Notes: a model not told the origin generated them from the letters alone. Counted from the stretch's first letter, positions 28,581 through 39,456 are shown. The stretch is DNA of 64,000 nucleotides from Phytohabitans flavus (GCF_011764545.1 NZ_AP022870.1:8004001-8068000); one strand, 5' to 3'. Program-made: numbers and translations.

Positions 28581-29563
28581 GCGGACTTGCGGGCTGTGGC
28601 TTTCTTGGCGGGTGCCTTCTTGGCCGGGGCCGCCTTCTTCGCGGCGGTCTTCTTGGCGGGCTCGGCCTTCTTCGCGGCCGCCTTCTTCTCCGGCTCGGCC
28701 TTCTTGGGGGCTGCCTTCTTCTCGGGCTCCGCCTTCTTGGCCGACCGCGCGGACGAGATCGGCGTCGGCTCGCCGCCCTCCTCGCCGCGTGCTGCGCGGG
28801 CCCGCTCGACCGACGCCCTCAGCGCGGCCATCAGGTCGACCGCGGCTGCCGGGGCCTCCTCGACCTCCTCCGGCTGTACCACCTCGCGGCCCTCGACCTT
28901 GGCGTCGATGACCTCCTGGAGCGCCTCGCGGTAGTTGTCGGTGTAGTCGTCCGGGTCGAACTCGCCGGCCATCGAGTCGATCAGCGAACCGGCCATGGCC
29001 AGCTCCGGCGGGCGGACCTCGATGCTCTCGTCGAGGAAGTTGAAGTCGGGCTTCCGGATCTCGTCTGGCCACAGCATCGTGTTGAGCAGCAGCACGCCCT
29101 CGCGCACCCGCAGCGTGGCGAGCTGCTCGCGCTGGCGCAGCGCCACCTTCACGATCGCCACCCGGTCGGCGTCGGAGAGGGCGTCGCGGAGCAGCACGTA
29201 CGGCTTGGTCGCCGCGCCCTCAGGCTCCATGAAGTACGCCTTGTTGTACAGGATCGGGTCGACCTGCTCGGCCGGCACGAACTCCAGCACGTCGATCGCG
29301 TGCGAGGTGCTCAGCGGGAGGTCGGCGAAGTCTTCGTCGGTCAGGATGACCATCTCGCCGCCGCCGATGTCGTAGCCCTTGGCGATGTCGTCATACGTGA
29401 CCTCTTCGCCACAGATCGAGCAAGTGCGCTTGTACCGGATACGGCCGCCGTCTTCCCGGTGAACCTGGTGAAAACGGATATCCTTCTCTTCGGTCGCCGA
29501 ATACAACTTTACGGCGATCGATACAAGGCCGAACGATACCGCGCCTTTCCAGATTGCCCGCAT
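28577..29563 (-). CDS. ku: Ku protein of non-homologous end joining
   Basis: 328 residues. The bacterial Ku core begins M-R-A-I-W-K-G-A-V-S-F-G-L-V and spans ~1-260, with a C-S-I-C-G pair. The last ~60 residues are a Lys/Ala/Pro/Glu repeat tail (A-K-K-A-E-P-E-K-K type), the extended DNA-binding C-terminus seen in actinobacterial Ku. It binds double-strand ends and recruits LigD. It is divergent from the ligD ligase gene, 130 bp away, forming an NHEJ locus. Confidence 0.96.
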
Positions 29564-29693
29564 CCTGGCTCCCTACCCGTGCTGACCTGCCCGGAACCCC
29601 CGCCGCGCATCCTGTGGCACAGCCCGGTCCAAACAAGGATGGCACCGCAATGAACAGGACGCGAGGGCTTCGGAGTGGATCTAAGGTGAGATC

Positions 29694-30635
29694 GTGGCTG
29701 GTACGCCGCTCAAACCTATGCTCGCGACCACAGGGGAGCGGCTTCCGGCCGGTTCCGAGTGGGCGTATGAGTTCAAATGGGATGGAGTACGCGCAATTAC
29801 TCAAATCGCCCAAGGTGCATCACGCATGTGGGCGCGGTCCGGAACCGAGATCACCATCGCGTACCCCGAGCTCGCCCGCCTCGGCGGCACGGTCGAGGAC
29901 GCGGTGCTGGACGGCGAGGTCGTGCTGCTCGACGAGGCCGGGCGCCCGAGCTTCACGATGCTGGCCGAGCGGATGCACGTACGCGAGAAGGCACGGGCGG
30001 CCCGGCTGGCGGCGAGCATCCCGGTGACGTACATGATCTTCGACCTGCTCCGGCTGCGCGGCGCCGACCTGACCGGCTGGCCGTACCACGAGCGGCGGGC
30101 GGCACTTGAGTCGCTGGCGCTCGCCGGTCCGCGCTGGACGGTCCCGCCGACCTTCTCCGACGGCCCCGCCACGTACGCCGCCGCGCAGGAGAACCAGCTT
30201 GAGGGCCTGGTCGCCAAGCGGCTCGACTCGATCTACCGGCCAGGTGCCCGCAGCGGCGACTGGGTGAAGGTCAAGGCGGAGTTCACGGCCGAGTTCGTGA
30301 TCGGCGGGTGGCGGCCCGGCGCGCGGAAGATCGGCGGGCTGCTGGTGGGCGTGCCGGGGCCGGACGGGCGGCTGGCGTTTCGCGGGCGGGTCGGCGGCGG
30401 GATCGGCGCGGCCGCCGAGCGGGCACTGCTGAAGCAGCTGGAGCCGCGGCGGGACCCGCAGCCGCCGTTCGCCGACGACATCCCGCGCGAAGACGCCCGT
30501 GGCGCGATCTGGGTCAGACCGGAGATCGTGGTGGAGGTGAAGTACGGCCAGCGCACGCCGGACGGGAGACTCCGCTTCCCGCGCTTCCTCCGGCTGCGGC
30601 CCGACATGCGACCGGAGGATGTGGGAGATGCCTAA
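29694..30635 (+). CDS. ligD: LigD-type ATP-dependent DNA ligase domain protein
   Basis: 313 residues. The nucleotidyltransferase motif I is Y-E-F-K-W-D-G-V-R-A with adenylated Lys28; E-N-Q-L-E-G-L-V-A-K-R is motif IV, and W-V-K-V-K motif V. The OB-fold follows. It seals ends during NHEJ. GTG 29694 has AAGGTGAG upstream. Here the ligase is a separate polypeptide from the polymerase; the polymerase gene starts within its last codons (ATG 30628), so they are coupled. Confidence 0.93.
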   Translation: MAGTPLKPMLATTGERLPAGSEWAYEFKWDGVRAITQIAQGASRMWARSGTEITIAYPELARLGGTVEDAVLDGEVVLLDEAGRPSFTMLAERMHVREKARAARLAASIPVTYMIFDLLRLRGADLTGWPYHERRAALESLALAGPRWTVPPTFSDGPATYAAAQENQLEGLVAKRLDSIYRPGARSGDWVKVKAEFTAEFVIGGWRPGARKIGGLLVGVPGPDGRLAFRGRVGGGIGAAAERALLKQLEPRRDPQPPFADDIPREDARGAIWVRPEIVVEVKYGQRTPDGRLRFPRFLRLRPDMRPEDVGDA

Positions 30636-31524
30636 GGAGCAGCGGATTCGGGTTGAGGTTGACGGCCAGTCGCTGGAGCTGTCCAACCTGGACAAAGTGC
30701 TCTATCCGGCGGCCGGGTTCACCAAGGGCGAGATCATCAACTACTACACGCGGATCGCGCCGGCACTGCTTCCGCACCTGCGCGGCCGGGCGCTGACCCG
30801 GATCCGCTTCCCGAACGGCGTGAACGGGCAGTCGTTCTTCGAGAAGAACAAGCCGGGCGGTACACCCGACTGGGTGCGGGTGGAGACGATGCCGGTCCCC
30901 GGGTCGTCCAAGGATCGGGAGACGATCGACTACGTCGTCGCGGACGACCTGCCGACGCTCGTGTGGCTGGCCAACCTCGCCGCGCTGGAGCTGCACACCC
31001 CGCAGTGGCGGATCGGCGAGCAGCCGGACCTGATGGTGGTCGACCTCGACCCGGGTGCGCCGGCCGGGCTGCGTGAGTGCTGCACGGTCGCGGTGCTGAT
31101 GCGCGACCGGCTCGCCGAGGACGGGCTGACCGCGTACCCGAAGACGTCCGGCAAGAAGGGTATGCAGCTCAGCTGCCCGATCGCGGGTACGCAGTCGGCC
31201 GAGGAGGTCTCCGCGTACGCCAAGCGGATCGCGGAGGAGCTGGAGCGGAGCACCCCGAAGTCGGTCACGTCGAAGATGATGAAGCGACTGCGGCCGGGCA
31301 AGGTCTTCATCGACTGGAGCCAGAACAGCGCCGCCAAGACCACCGTCGCGCCGTACTCGCTGCGCGCCCAGCCCACGCCGACCGTCTCCACACCGCTGAC
31401 CTGGGAGGAGGTGGAGCAAGGAGGGGCGCGGGCGTTCGCACCGGAGGAGGTGCTGGAGCGGGTCGAGGAGTACGGCGACCTGCTCGAAGACCTCCTGACA
31501 CCCGGTCCCTCCCTGCCAAGTTAG
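30628..31524 (+). CDS. ligD: LigD-type NHEJ polymerase/primase
   Basis: 298 residues. It belongs to the archaeo-eukaryotic primase superfamily: S-N-L-D-K-V-L-Y-P near the start, V-V-D-L-D-P-G carrying the metal-binding Asp pair, and T-S-G-K-K-G-M-Q-L. It fills gaps at broken ends, typically with ribonucleotides. A GGAGG/GGGAG region precedes the ATG, which overlaps the ligase stop by 8 bp. There is no nuclease domain here, so the three LigD activities are split. Confidence 0.93.
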   Translation: MPKEQRIRVEVDGQSLELSNLDKVLYPAAGFTKGEIINYYTRIAPALLPHLRGRALTRIRFPNGVNGQSFFEKNKPGGTPDWVRVETMPVPGSSKDRETIDYVVADDLPTLVWLANLAALELHTPQWRIGEQPDLMVVDLDPGAPAGLRECCTVAVLMRDRLAEDGLTAYPKTSGKKGMQLSCPIAGTQSAEEVSAYAKRIAEELERSTPKSVTSKMMKRLRPGKVFIDWSQNSAAKTTVAPYSLRAQPTPTVSTPLTWEEVEQGGARAFAPEEVLERVEEYGDLLEDLLTPGPSLPS

Positions 31525-31626
31525 TGAGTGATAGCTCAAGGAGATGGGCCGGTCCTACAACTCGCGCTCACCGGCCTTATCAACTTTTCTGACTGAGTGA
31601 CAAGACAGCGAGCGAGGGATCGCACC

Positions 31627-33078
31627 ATGGCACGTCAAGTTAGTGACCAATCACTACGTAAGCTGCTATGGACGTTCGTCGTCACTGGCGTGGCGACGTT
31701 CATGGTCGCGATGGACAACCTGATCGTCACGAACGCCCTGCCAGTCATCCGGGTCGACCTCGGCACCGGCCTCGAGGGTCTGGAGTGGACGGTCAACGCG
31801 TACACGCTCACGTTCGCCGTACTCCTGCTCACTGGAGCGGCCCTCGGCGACCGCTTCGGCCGGCGGAAGATCTTCGCGGCCGGCCTTGTCATCTTCACGG
31901 CGGCCTCTGCGTTGGCCGCGCTCTCGCCGGACATTGACACGCTGATCGCAGCCCGCGCGGTGCAGGGCCTGGGTGGCGCGATCATCACGCCGCTCAGCCT
32001 CACGCTGCTCGCCGACGCTGTGCCGCCGAAGCGGCGGGGTGCGGCGTTCGGCATCTGGGGTGCGATGAGCGGGCTCGGCGTCGCGCTCGGCCCGGTGATC
32101 GGCGGCGCGGTCGTGGACTCCGCCTCCTGGCAGTGGATCTTCTGGATCAACGTGCCGATCGGGCTGATCCTGCTCCCGCTCGTCGCCGCCGTACGGGAGA
32201 GTCGCGGCGGTGCCGGCCGGCTCGACCCGGTCGGCGTGGTCCTCGCCACCGCCGGCCTCTTCGGCGTCGTCTTCGGGCTGGTCCGCGGCGGCAGCCAGGG
32301 CTGGACCAGCGGCCCGGTGCTCCTCGGGCTCATCGGCGGCGGCGTGCTCGTGATCGCGTTCGTCGCCTGGCAGGCCCGCGCGCGGTACCCGATGCTGCCC
32401 CTCCCGCTCTTCCGCAGCCGCGGCTTCAGCGTGTCGAACGCGGTGGGCTTCGTGATGGCGTTCGGCATGTTCGGCGCGGTCTTCCTCGGCGCGCAGTTCC
32501 TACAGACCGTCCAGGGGTACTCGCCGCTCGAAGCCGGCGTGCGCACGCTGCCGTGGACCGCGGCGCCGGCCCTTGTCGCGCCCTTCTCCGGTGCGCTCGC
32601 TGACCGCATCGGCGTGCGGCGGGTGCTGGCCCTCGCGCTCGCCTTCCAGGCCGCGGGCGTCGCATCGCTCGCCGCGGTGAGCCGGCCGGACGTGCCGTAC
32701 GCCGAGCTGGTGCCGCCGTTCGTGCTGGCCGGTATCGGCATGGGTCTGTTCTTCGCACCGATGGCCCGGGCCGCGATCGACTTCGCGCCGCGCGGCATGG
32801 AGGGTGTCGCTTCGGGCGCGTCCAACGCGACGCGCCAGCTCGGTACGGTGCTGGGCATCGCGGTGCTGGGCGCGGTCTTCTCGGCCGTCGGCGGCTACGC
32901 CAGCGGGCAGGACTTCGTCGACGGCATGCGCGTCGCCGAAGGGGTCGGTGCGGTGGTGCTCGCCGGCGCGGCGCTGCTCGCCCTCGCGATCCCGGAGAGC
33001 CGCCGTACCGCGCCGGACACCATGGTGCTCGCGCCGGAGGCTCAGGCGAGCACGTCGTCCGCGTCGACGATCGTGTAG
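31627..33078 (+). CDS. DHA2-type MFS transporter
   Basis: 483 residues with ~14 hydrophobic helices. Helix 1 has A-M-D-N-L-I-V-T-N-A-L-P, motif A is G-D-R-F-G-R-R-K, and motif C is G-A-M-S-G-L-G-V-A-L-G-P-V-I-G-G. It is a proton-driven exporter of unknown substrate, a relative of the exporter near 25 kb. ATG 31627 follows GAGGGA; a GTG 30 bp upstream is less likely. The stop lies inside the 3' end of the convergent XPB gene (37-bp overlap). Confidence 0.9.
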   Translation: MARQVSDQSLRKLLWTFVVTGVATFMVAMDNLIVTNALPVIRVDLGTGLEGLEWTVNAYTLTFAVLLLTGAALGDRFGRRKIFAAGLVIFTAASALAALSPDIDTLIAARAVQGLGGAIITPLSLTLLADAVPPKRRGAAFGIWGAMSGLGVALGPVIGGAVVDSASWQWIFWINVPIGLILLPLVAAVRESRGGAGRLDPVGVVLATAGLFGVVFGLVRGGSQGWTSGPVLLGLIGGGVLVIAFVAWQARARYPMLPLPLFRSRGFSVSNAVGFVMAFGMFGAVFLGAQFLQTVQGYSPLEAGVRTLPWTAAPALVAPFSGALADRIGVRRVLALALAFQAAGVASLAAVSRPDVPYAELVPPFVLAGIGMGLFFAPMARAAIDFAPRGMEGVASGASNATRQLGTVLGIAVLGAVFSAVGGYASGQDFVDGMRVAEGVGAVVLAGAALLALAIPESRRTAPDTMVLAPEAQASTSSASTIV

Positions 33079-34682
33079 GCGTACCCCTGCTCGGCCAGGA
33101 ACCGCTGGCGGTGCGCCGCGTACTCGGTGTCGATCGTGTCCCGCGAGACCACCGTGTAGAAGTGCGCCTGCCGCCGGTCGGACTTGGGGCGCAGCACCCG
33201 ACCCAGGCGCTGCGCCTCCTCCTGCCGGGAGCCGAACGTGCCGGACACCTGGATCGCCACCGCCGCCTCGGGCAGGTCGATCGAGAAGTTGCCGACCCGG
33301 GAGATCACGAGCGTCCGGACCTCACCCGAACGGAAGGCGTCGAATAGCCGCTCCCGCTCCTTCGTGGTCGTGGCGCCCTGCACGATCGGCGCGTCGAGTG
33401 CCTCGCCGAGCTGGTGCAGCTGGTCGATGTACGCCCCGATCACCAGCACCTGGTCGTCGGAGTGCCGCTCGACGAGCGCCTTCACCACCGGGAGCTTGGA
33501 ACGGGCGGTGGCCGCGAAGCGGTAGCGCTCCTCCGACTCGGACGTGGCATACGCCATCCGCTCCTCGTCGGAGAGCGTCACCCGCACCTCGGTGCAGTCG
33601 GCCGGCGCGATCCAGCCCTGCGCCTCGATGTCCTTCCACGGCGCGTCGTACCGCTTCGGGCCGATCAGCGAGAAGACGTCGCCCTCGCGGCCGTCCTCGC
33701 GTACCAGCGTCGCGGTGAGGCCGAGCCGGCGGCGGGCCTGGAGGTCCGCGGTGAACCGGAAGATCGGCGCGGGCAGCAGGTGTACCTCGTCGTAGATGAC
33801 AAGGCCCCAGTCGCGCGCGTTGAAGAGGTCGAGGTGGGTGAACGCGCCCCCGCGCCGGGTGGTGAGCACCTGGTACGTGGCGATGGTCACCGGGCGGATC
33901 TCCTTGCGCTCGCCCGAGTACTCGCCGATCTCCTCGTCGGTCAGCGACGTACGGGCGAGCAGCTCGCGCTTCCACTGCCGACCGGCGACCGTGTTGGTGA
34001 CCAGGATCAACGTGGTCGCCGACGCCTGGGCCATCGCGGCGGCACCGACGAGCGTCTTGCCGGCGCCACAGGGGAGTACGACCACGCCCGAGCCGCCGGC
34101 CCAGAAGTGGTCGACCGCCTCCTGCTGGTACGACCGGAGCTGCCAGCCGTCCTGCGCCAGCGCGATCTCGTGCGCCTCGCCGTCGACGTAGCCGGCCAGG
34201 TCTTCGGCGGGCCAGCCGAGCTTGAGCAGCGCCTGCTTGAGCCGCCCGCGCTCGGATGGGTGCACCGCGATCGTGTCGTCATCGATCTTGTTGCCGAGCA
34301 TGCCGGCGAGCTTCTTCGACTTGGCGACCTCGACCAGCACCACCCGATCGAGCCCGCGCAGCAACAGCCCGTGTGTCGGATGCTTGACCAGCTGGAGCCG
34401 CCCGTACCGGTCCATGGTCTCGGCCACGTCGACCAGCAGCGCGTGCGGTACCGGGTACCGAGAGAAGCGCAGCAGCGCGTCCACCACGCCCTCGGCGTCG
34501 TGCCCCGCGGCCCGCGCGTTCCACAGCCCGAGCGGGGTCAGCCGGTACGTGTGCACGTGCTCCGGCGAGCGCTCCAGCTCAGCGAATGGCGCGATGGCCA
34601 TCCGGCAGGCCAGCGCGTCCGGGTGGTCGACCTCCAGCAGCAGGGTTTTGTCCGACTGCACGATCAATGGTCCGCCGCTCAA
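33042..34682 (-). CDS. XPB/Ssl2-type DNA repair helicase
   Basis: 546 residues from TTG 34682, chosen because GGAGGAGG lies 6-8 nt upstream and the conserved L-S-G-G-P-L-I-V-Q-S-D-K start follows; an ATG at 34718 is possible but weaker. Motif I is L-P-C-G-A-G-K-T, motif II D-E-V-H, and motif VI Q-R-L-G-R-V-L-R-P-K. An N-terminal damage-recognition region precedes the helicase core. It is a 3'-5' helicase of the ERCC3 family, as in mycobacteria. The helicase-associated protein at 37-39 kb is its usual genomic neighbour. Confidence 0.93.
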   Translation of the reverse strand: MSGGPLIVQSDKTLLLEVDHPDALACRMAIAPFAELERSPEHVHTYRLTPLGLWNARAAGHDAEGVVDALLRFSRYPVPHALLVDVAETMDRYGRLQLVKHPTHGLLLRGLDRVVLVEVAKSKKLAGMLGNKIDDDTIAVHPSERGRLKQALLKLGWPAEDLAGYVDGEAHEIALAQDGWQLRSYQQEAVDHFWAGGSGVVVLPCGAGKTLVGAAAMAQASATTLILVTNTVAGRQWKRELLARTSLTDEEIGEYSGERKEIRPVTIATYQVLTTRRGGAFTHLDLFNARDWGLVIYDEVHLLPAPIFRFTADLQARRRLGLTATLVREDGREGDVFSLIGPKRYDAPWKDIEAQGWIAPADCTEVRVTLSDEERMAYATSESEERYRFAATARSKLPVVKALVERHSDDQVLVIGAYIDQLHQLGEALDAPIVQGATTTKERERLFDAFRSGEVRTLVISRVGNFSIDLPEAAVAIQVSGTFGSRQEEAQRLGRVLRPKSDRRQAHFYTVVSRDTIDTEYAAHRQRFLAEQGYAYTIVDADDVLA

Positions 34683-34852
34683 GATCGCCCTCCTCCACGA
34701 GACCCTCCAGTGTTGCACGCCCGCGCGTCTGTCCCGCGCGGGTCGGGTTTGCCCGCGTACACCAAACTGTCGCGAAGAAAGTCTTCATCAGACGCAACCG
34801 GACTGGCACTGTCGTGCGTCTACGTGACGACAACTGCTCTGGGGAGGGCGCC

Positions 34853-35716
34853 ATGGTAGGCAAGTGCTCGCGCTTGGTCGCCGTTGCAGTCGTCGCGCTG
34901 TTCGGCGTCGGTGCGTGCGCGCTCGAGTCGCAACCTGACCAGGCTGGGGCAGACGTCCAGCCGGTGAGTGCGGGGCAGGGCGCTACGGGGGCGAGCGCCT
35001 CGCCCGACCCGGCAGCGCCGTCCACGGCCGCGCCGACCCCGTCCTCCTCGCCGCCCAAGGCCGAGTCGAGTCCGACGCCAGCGACCACGACAAAGCCCCC
35101 GAAGCCGAAGAAGACCACCAAGCCGGGCTGCCCGCAGGGTGAGAGCCAGCGCGAGGTGGAGACCGCGCTGGCCAAGCTGGGCTCCTTCGGCGAGGTCACG
35201 GTGGACGGCAAGCAGTCCGACGCCGACTGCGCGGCGATCAAGAAGTTCCAGCAGCGGTACGGCATCAGCCCGGCCGCCGGTCGCGCCGGCCCCACCACGG
35301 CCGACGTCGCGCTGCGCCTGGCCGCGACCGACACGAGCAAATGCAAGACCGGATCGGGTACCACGTTCTGCGTCGACCTCACGCACCAGACCACCTGGGC
35401 GATGCGGGGCGGCAAAGTGGTGCTCAAGCCGACGATCACGCGCACCGGGATGCCCGGCTACGCGACCCCCACCGGTGCGTACTCCGTGCAGAACAAGGCG
35501 CTCAAGGAGTGGTCCAACCCGTACGAGGTGTGGCTGCCCTACTGGCAGCGCTTCAACGGGGGCATCGGCTTCCATGAGACCACGACATACATCCATACGA
35601 AGTCGATCGGCTCGCACGGCTGCGTCAACCTGCTGCCCTCCGACGCCCGCGCCTTCTACGACCTGGGCAAGGTCGGCAACAGGGTGTACGTGTTCGGCCG
35701 CCGGCCAGGCACCTGA
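34853..35716 (+). CDS. lipoprotein L,D-transpeptidase with peptidoglycan-binding domain
   Basis: 287 residues. The signal peptide ends in a lipobox (V-G-A-C). A ~70-residue Pro/Ser/Thr/Lys linker leads to a peptidoglycan-binding-like domain (Q-R-E-V-E-T-A-L-A-K-L, F-Q-Q-R-Y-G-I), then a YkuD catalytic domain with I-H-T-K-S-I-G-S-H-G-C-V-N-L, where Cys is the nucleophile. It would form 3-3 cross-links in peptidoglycan outside the membrane. GGGGAGGGC precedes ATG. It is divergent from the XPB gene. Confidence 0.92.
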   Translation: MVGKCSRLVAVAVVALFGVGACALESQPDQAGADVQPVSAGQGATGASASPDPAAPSTAAPTPSSSPPKAESSPTPATTTKPPKPKKTTKPGCPQGESQREVETALAKLGSFGEVTVDGKQSDADCAAIKKFQQRYGISPAAGRAGPTTADVALRLAATDTSKCKTGSGTTFCVDLTHQTTWAMRGGKVVLKPTITRTGMPGYATPTGAYSVQNKALKEWSNPYEVWLPYWQRFNGGIGFHETTTYIHTKSIGSHGCVNLLPSDARAFYDLGKVGNRVYVFGRRPGT

Positions 35717-35724
35717 GGCACCCG

Positions 35725-35744
35725 ACCGGCGGCCGGTTGGTTTT
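35725..35744 (+). terminator. short intrinsic terminator, L,D-transpeptidase
   Basis: ACCGG (35725-35729) and CCGGT (35733-35737) form a short stem followed by TGGTTTT. It sits in the 37-bp gap between the L,D-transpeptidase and the convergent protease. Confidence 0.5.
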
Positions 35745-35753
35745 GCGGGTGGG

Positions 35754-36793
35754 TCAGCCGAGGCTCAGGCCGTAGACCGACATCACCTCGTTGAGCGGCT
35801 GGAAGAAGGTCGTGCCGCCGCTGGTGCAGTTGCCGCTGCCGCCGGAGGTCAGGCCGAGGCCGGAGCTGCCGGCGAAGAGCGAGCCGCCGCTGTCACCGGG
35901 CTGGGCGCACACGTTGGTGCGGATCAGGCCGCTGACGGTGCCCTGCGGGTAGGTGACGGTGGCGTTGGTGGCCGTCACCGAGCCGCTGCGGACGCCGGTG
36001 GTGCTGCCGCTGCGGCGGACCGACTGGCCGGTGACCGCGTTGCCGACCGAGGTGATCGACTGCGTGCTGCTGCCCGAGTACAGGTACACCGCGCTCGGCC
36101 GGGCGATGGTCGTGTTCGTGTACCGGACGATCCCGTAGTCGTTGCCCGGGAAGCTCGAGCCGGCGCGGGTGCCGAGCGTGACCGAGCCGTTGTTCCAGCT
36201 CGCGCCGGCGTTGGTGCAGTGGCCGGCGGTCACGAAGTAGAGCGTGCTGCCCGAACGCACGTTGAAGCCGAGCGAGCAGCGCGAGCCGCCGGTGTAGATG
36301 GCCTGGCCGCCGGCGATGAAGAGCTGGAACTTGCCGGCCGTGGTCTCCAGGCGGGCCGCGTCGCCGGCGGCGGCCACGGTGGCCTTGACCGAGTCGAGGC
36401 GGGCACCGGTGACCGTGCTGTCCACGGTGACGACGACCTGGTTGGTGGTCACGTCGGTGTGGCGGGCGATGCCGGGGGTGTCGACGGACTTCGACATCGT
36501 GGTCTGCACGGCGTCGAGCTGGGCGGTGCTGTACTTGACCGTCTTGGCGACGGCACCGGCCTGCCGGACCGCCTTCGCGGCGTTGGCGTCGGTCACCGTG
36601 ACGACCATGCGGCCGCTGGCGTCGACGTACGCACCGGCCGACTGGGCGCCGAGGGTGTCGCTGAGGCTGGTGGCCGCGCTCGCGTCGGCGGCGTACAGGA
36701 GGGCGGGGCGGCCTGCGCGGCGGACGGCCAGAGCACCGCGCCGAGCAGGAGGACCGGAGCCGCGAGGATGGCGGCTGGGCGGCTGAGTTTCAC
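35754..36793 (-). CDS. secreted S1 (streptogrisin/α-lytic type) serine protease, frameshifted in signal region
   Basis: About 346 residues when repaired. GTG 36793, with GGAGG 6 nt before it, opens a signal peptide ([18 protein letters not shown], ending A-Q-A-A). At the CCCC run (minus strand, 36705-36708) one base is missing; adding a C joins [13 protein letters not shown] pro-region follows, then the protease: T-A-G-H-C (His), N-D-Y-G-I-V-R-Y (Asp), P-G-D-S-G-G-S (Ser), with a C-S-L-G-F/G-H-C disulphide pair. It is a secreted endopeptidase that matures by cutting off its pro-region. Confidence 0.87.
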
Positions 36794-36958
36794 GTGAGCC
36801 TCCAGGGGGTGTTTTGGGCACACGTCGGGGACGTGATGGGGGATCTCGACCGTTTTGATGCCGAGATGTGAAGAACACTTCCATCACATCTAAGAATTCA
36901 CAAGAACTAATGTGTGGGGATGTATCCGGCGATATGGCCGTAAGGCGACTGGTGTACG

Positions 36959-39319
36959 TCAGTCGTCCAGGACCGCGGCCGTGATCCGGTGCAGCGCGAA
37001 GGTGTGCAGCATCTCGGTGCGCTCGTCCTCCGCGCGCAGGTAGCCGCCGCCGATCGAAACCGGTCGGACCAGCCGGGACGCGGTGGCGCCGTGTGCGTCG
37101 ACGTACCCGACCCAGACCAGCGCCTTGTCCCGTACCGCCTGTTGCAGCACGGCGAGTGCCTGGCTGTGTGCCTGTACCGCGGTCAGCCCTTCGATGCCCT
37201 GCCCGTGCGCGGCGCGGACGGTGACCGGCGCGCGGCGGGCGACCCGGGCGGCGGCGTCGCCCCGCCGGATCTGCTCGACGATGCCGGCCAGGCGCGGCGG
37301 GGTGAGCGGCGGCGGCCCGAGCGGGTCGGTGCGCAGCCCAGCCGTCGTGCGCACCGGGGCTCGGCGGGACCTGGTGCGGCTTAGCACGGCAGCGCCGGTG
37401 GCGTCCTCGTGCACCGGCGGGTACCCGGCCTCGCGCAGCGCGGTGAGCAGCCGCCCGATCTGGTACGGCGTGACGAGCACCGTCGGGGCCAGCCGGCGCA
37501 ACGTCAGCGCACCGAGCCGCTTGTCGGCGAGCAGTTGCACGAGGAGCGCTTCGTCGTCGCTGCGCACGTACGCCCCGGCGCCGCCCGCGCGCAGCCCGCC
37601 GTGCTTGCGGGCCACGTCGTCGACAAGGTACGTCAGCCCCTGTGGCACCGGCGTGCGGGATCGGCGGCGCAGGAGCGCATGCAGGTCGTCGGCCGTGTAG
37701 CCGGCGTCCAGGGCCCGCCGCACGCTCGCCTCGGTGACCCGGTGCACGCTGGCGCCGCCCGCAGACTCCTGCTCGGCGATCAGCTCCAGCTCGGCCGCGA
37801 GCGCCGGCTCGGGCGGCCCGGGTACGACCACGGTCAGGTCGGCCTGCACCAGCACGTGGTCGACCGGTGCTGGCAGGAGACCGTCGAGCGCGCCGGCGAG
37901 GTCGGCCTCCTCCTCCGCCCGTACGCCCAGCGGATCGTCGTCGGGGGCCTCTTCCTGGCTGGCGAGCACCCGGCCGTACGAGGTGAGCGCGCCGAGCCCG
38001 GTCACGCCGAGCGCGGCCGCGTCGGTGAGCACCTCGCGGTGGATCGCCTCGCGCCCCTTAGCCCGGCGCGGCGTCCGCCAGGCGAGCAGCGCGAGCACCT
38101 CGTCGGCGGTCGGGGCGGTGCCCGGCTCCAGGTCGGCGAGCACCTCCAGCACGGCCCGGCGGGCGGCCGGCGCACCGGCCCGTTCCGCCTCGGTGGACAG
38201 CACGTTGATCGGCCGGTCCCGCTCGTCGCGCTGCCCGATCAGGCCGGCCTGCCGGGTCATGACCAGCCACGCCGTGGCCAGCCGCTCCCAGCGTCGCGCG
38301 AGCGGGAGGGCGCGCCAGGTGTCGTACGCGGCTGTGGGCAGGAAGACAAGGTCGGCGCCGACCCGGGCGCCGGGCGCTTCAGCCTCGTTGACCAGTCCGG
38401 CCGCGTGCGCCACCTCCAGCAGCAGCGCGGCCACCGGCTCGTCCAGTGCGGTCGCCTTGGCCAGGCGGCGCAGGTCGCGGACGCCCAACCCGCCCGAGCG
38501 GAGCATGGTCACCGGCTCGGCGTCGATCGCGGCCAGCAGCGCCTCGGCCTGCCGTACCGCCTCCATCGCCTGCCCGGCCCCGGCGGAGTCGACGCTCTTG
38601 AGCTCGCGGGCCGCGCTGGTGACCTCCGGCGGCCGCACCTGCAACGGCCCGAGCGGGCCGAAGTCACGGCGCAGCAGCAGGCCGATCTCGCGGGGCAGCT
38701 CCATGGCCTCGCCCGAGATCCGCAAGAGCAGCCCGTTGTCGAGCAGCCACCGGACCGGTGAGTCGGCGGCCGCTGCGCCGTTTGTCAGCGTGCCCACCGG
38801 CGGCCCGGCGGCGAGGCGGTCGAGCACCGCGCGGGCCTGCGGCGGCGCGGCCAGCAGCGTCCGCCGGAGCCGGGCCGGGTCCGCGCAGAGGGCCGCCGCG
38901 ACCGGGTCCAGCTCCGCGGCGGGTCGACCCAGGCCGGCGGGGTACGGCGAAGAGACCTCGTCGACGCCCCCGACCACGTGCAGAGCGTCATCCGGACCGG
39001 GAACCAGCAGCAGCTCCCGCAGCCGCCCGAGCGCCTCCCGCGCGGCTGCGGTCTCGCCCTTCGCCATCGCGAGCACGGCGCCGACCGAGGTGGTGCCGTC
39101 GCGGGGGTCGCGGGCCAGGCGCACCGCGTCGAGCACCTGGAGCGTGAACTGGTCGAGACCGTCGAGCGCGCGCGCCACCGATACCCGCGACTGGGCCCGC
39201 ACCGCCAGCGCCGACAGGTCGGCTGGCACGGGCATGACCAAGTCTGGCCGGTGCTGGAGCAGCACGGCCAAGGAGCGGTCGGGTAGCGACCGCAGGTGTT
39301 CGGCGAGTGTGGTGGCCAT
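36959..39319 (-). CDS. helicase-associated (XPB-neighbour) protein
   Basis: 786 residues from ATG 39319; a second ATG is at 39325, but TAGCTT (complement of 39329-39334) is 9 nt from 39319 and only 3 from the other, favouring 39319 on a leaderless transcript. It begins [17 protein letters not shown], contains repeated winged-helix-like segments, and ends in a WYL-like domain ([21 protein letters not shown]). It corresponds to the large protein next to the XPB helicase in mycobacteria (Rv0862c-type). There is no helicase motif in it. A role in repair is inferred from context. Confidence 0.82.
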   Translation of the reverse strand: MATTLAEHLRSLPDRSLAVLLQHRPDLVMPVPADLSALAVRAQSRVSVARALDGLDQFTLQVLDAVRLARDPRDGTTSVGAVLAMAKGETAAAREALGRLRELLLVPGPDDALHVVGGVDEVSSPYPAGLGRPAAELDPVAAALCADPARLRRTLLAAPPQARAVLDRLAAGPPVGTLTNGAAAADSPVRWLLDNGLLLRISGEAMELPREIGLLLRRDFGPLGPLQVRPPEVTSAARELKSVDSAGAGQAMEAVRQAEALLAAIDAEPVTMLRSGGLGVRDLRRLAKATALDEPVAALLLEVAHAAGLVNEAEAPGARVGADLVFLPTAAYDTWRALPLARRWERLATAWLVMTRQAGLIGQRDERDRPINVLSTEAERAGAPAARRAVLEVLADLEPGTAPTADEVLALLAWRTPRRAKGREAIHREVLTDAAALGVTGLGALTSYGRVLASQEEAPDDDPLGVRAEEEADLAGALDGLLPAPVDHVLVQADLTVVVPGPPEPALAAELELIAEQESAGGASVHRVTEASVRRALDAGYTADDLHALLRRRSRTPVPQGLTYLVDDVARKHGGLRAGGAGAYVRSDDEALLVQLLADKRLGALTLRRLAPTVLVTPYQIGRLLTALREAGYPPVHEDATGAAVLSRTRSRRAPVRTTAGLRTDPLGPPPLTPPRLAGIVEQIRRGDAAARVARRAPVTVRAAHGQGIEGLTAVQAHSQALAVLQQAVRDKALVWVGYVDAHGATASRLVRPVSIGGGYLRAEDERTEMLHTFALHRITAAVLDD

Positions 39320-39456
39320 CGTCATCCAAAGCTAGCTGAGGCCGCCTGCTGGTGCGGCCAGCGTTGTGGGTCAGTCCCTGAGCCCAATCGGTTCGCTCGC
39401 AAGCTCGCGCACGTGCGACGATGATCGCGGAAACGGTCTGGAGGAGGAGCACCGGC

